A stretch of 64,000 nt of DNA from Chryseobacterium indologenes (lineage in GTDB: Bacteria > Bacteroidota > Bacteroidia > Flavobacteriales > Weeksellaceae): the NCBI GenBank assembly GCA_016025055.1, contig CP065590.1, forward strand, positions 1,922,001 to 1,986,000, in the 5' to 3' direction. Shown piece by piece: positions 63,116 to 64,000 of this stretch. The notes beneath the pieces were generated by a model. It made no database searches. It was given only the letters and a program-made list of their open reading frames with translations, and was not told the DNA's origin. A program made the translations under genes and the position numbers. The first letter of the stretch is position 1, and every line of letters begins with the position of its first letter.

Positions 63116-64000
63116 TTATTCTTTATTTTTTACCAATATCCATCCTGAATATTTTGTCTCGGTGTTATTTTTATCATTTTCGTTCCAGGAGATTGTATAC
63201 CAGTAGGTTCCTGTTACTATTTTTTTGCCGGATGCGGTTCCGTCCCATGTGAAGTTTCTTGTTTTGTTGGCTTCATACAGTTTGTTTCCATATCTGTCAT
63301 AAACTGTGAATATCAGATTTTTCTTATAGGCTAATGCAGAATAATCTATATAATCATTAATGTTATCTCCGTTGGGTGTAATCGCATTGATCAGGTTTGG
63401 AACGGTAACGGTTATCTGGATCGGATTACAGTTGTATGTATCTTTTACATAGACTGTGTTTTCACCTCTCGGAAGCCCTGTGAATGAGTTGGAATCCTGC
63501 CATGTAACACCGTCCACAGAGTATTTGTAAGGTGGCACTCCTCCCGTAGCAGTCACGGTAATGTTGTTATTGGTGATGTCTATTGAAGTAATCACCGGCT
63601 GCAGGCTTGCGCGTACATGTACTTCCTGTACGGTGAAACATTTTCCGGTCTGAAGTTTTACCCAATATGCACCTATTCCCACATTGCTGATAGACTGAGT
63701 CGTTGCTCCCGTACTCCATTCGTAGCTTACGAATCCAGGTCCCGCATCCAGTGTTGTTCTGTTTTCGGCACAGATAATTTTATCTTTTAAAACACTTGAT
63801 TTTACCGGTGGCAGAACCTTTAAAGTGATTTTGGAGATCGAGTAGCAATGTTTATCATTTTCAACCCTTACATATACTATTGTATTTTCAGAAACATAAG
63901 CTGAAGGATTTAAAATAGGGTTAGTCTGGTTTTTAGCATCTCCCAATGTCTTGTAATATTTGATGACCGTATTGGCAGGAACCGGGTTTGGAAGTCCGAT
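63116..64000 (-). CDS. T9SS type B lectin-like protein, paralog 3, C-terminal part, runs off the right edge
   Basis: The frame is open from the window edge (64000) to the stop at 63116, 294 residues; any internal start is not the real one. It matches the C-terminal third of the two paralogs at 56020-60679: a repeat module (IKYYKTLGDAKNQTNPILNP, then NDKHCYSISKITLKV), the Ig-like module CAENRTTLDAGPGFVSYEWS, then TNNNITVTATGGVPPYKYS and the type B sorting domain (NAITPNGDNINDYIDYSAL ... YWYTISWNENDKNN ... ILVKNKE). Closest by eye to paralog 2. Separated from it by rnhA and dnaB. Confidence 0.88.
   Translation of the reverse strand: MGLPNPVPANTVIKYYKTLGDAKNQTNPILNPSAYVSENTIVYVRVENDKHCYSISKITLKVLPPVKSSVLKDKIICAENRTTLDAGPGFVSYEWSTGATTQSISNVGIGAYWVKLQTGKCFTVQEVHVRASLQPVITSIDITNNNITVTATGGVPPYKYSVDGVTWQDSNSFTGLPRGENTVYVKDTYNCNPIQITVTVPNLINAITPNGDNINDYIDYSALAYKKNLIFTVYDRYGNKLYEANKTRNFTWDGTASGKKIVTGTYWYTISWNENDKNNTETKYSGWILVKNKE

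Overview
The window reads as chromosomal DNA of a Chryseobacterium-like flavobacterium (Bacteroidota, Weeksellaceae). The basis is low G+C, several TTG-N17-20-TAnnTTTG promoters with no Shine-Dalgarno, type IX secretion C-terminal signals (types A and B), the exosortase XrtF pair, TonB-dependent receptors with exported partner lipoproteins, a Rho with a large disordered insert, and Bacteroidota-only families (DUF4271, DUF4293, DUF4296, DUF5689, DUF6702). No rRNA, tRNA, CRISPR array or insertion sequence was seen.

Region 1-2440 (minus strand) is a ribosomally made peptide (RiPP-like) locus. It has two small genes with nearly identical double-glycine leaders and six-cysteine cores, then a terminator hairpin, a DxD glycosyltransferase-like protein and the start of a LanC-like protein that runs off the left edge. 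Upstream of each peptide start lies a matching ~32-nt element that folds as an H-type pseudoknot, with compensatory changes between the two copies. This is the strongest candidate here for something undescribed. Region 2841-6601 is a metal (probably copper) locus: a TonB receptor with two N-terminal HMA domains, a Cys-rich exported protein and a His/Cys-repeat lipoprotein. Region 6682-9022 is a two-component system. Region 9282-12547 (plus strand) is a second RiPP-like operon: promoter, double-glycine precursor, hairpin, radical SAM/SPASM enzyme, putative HxD...H oxygenase and secreted serine hydrolase.

Region 12645-36000 is mostly housekeeping: oligopeptidase B, hemD, tgt, an LptF/G permease, birA, rsfS-ftsH-LUD-cdsA-psd, an exporter ABC protein, rho, dapB and SOD. 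Region 35816-41547 pairs a secreted nuclease-type protein with a TonB receptor and a DUF5689 lipoprotein. Region 42512-46078 is an operon that looks like MurNAc salvage (amgK-like kinase, stand-alone RapZ C-terminal domain, murU-like uridylyltransferase, LOG protein, DUF6702). It is followed by xrtF and its partner, a CDF transporter, asd, a second frameshifted TonB receptor, nadC-nadB, a nitroreductase, three paralogous type B T9SS lectin-like proteins, rnhA and dnaB.

A quality caution applies throughout. Nine genes are broken by eleven single-base length changes, and each can be explained by an indel in a homopolymer run. One of the nine is ftsH, normally essential. Every repaired length is a whole number of codons. 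I therefore read these as probable long-read sequencing errors and list each such gene as one broken gene with its inferred intact product.
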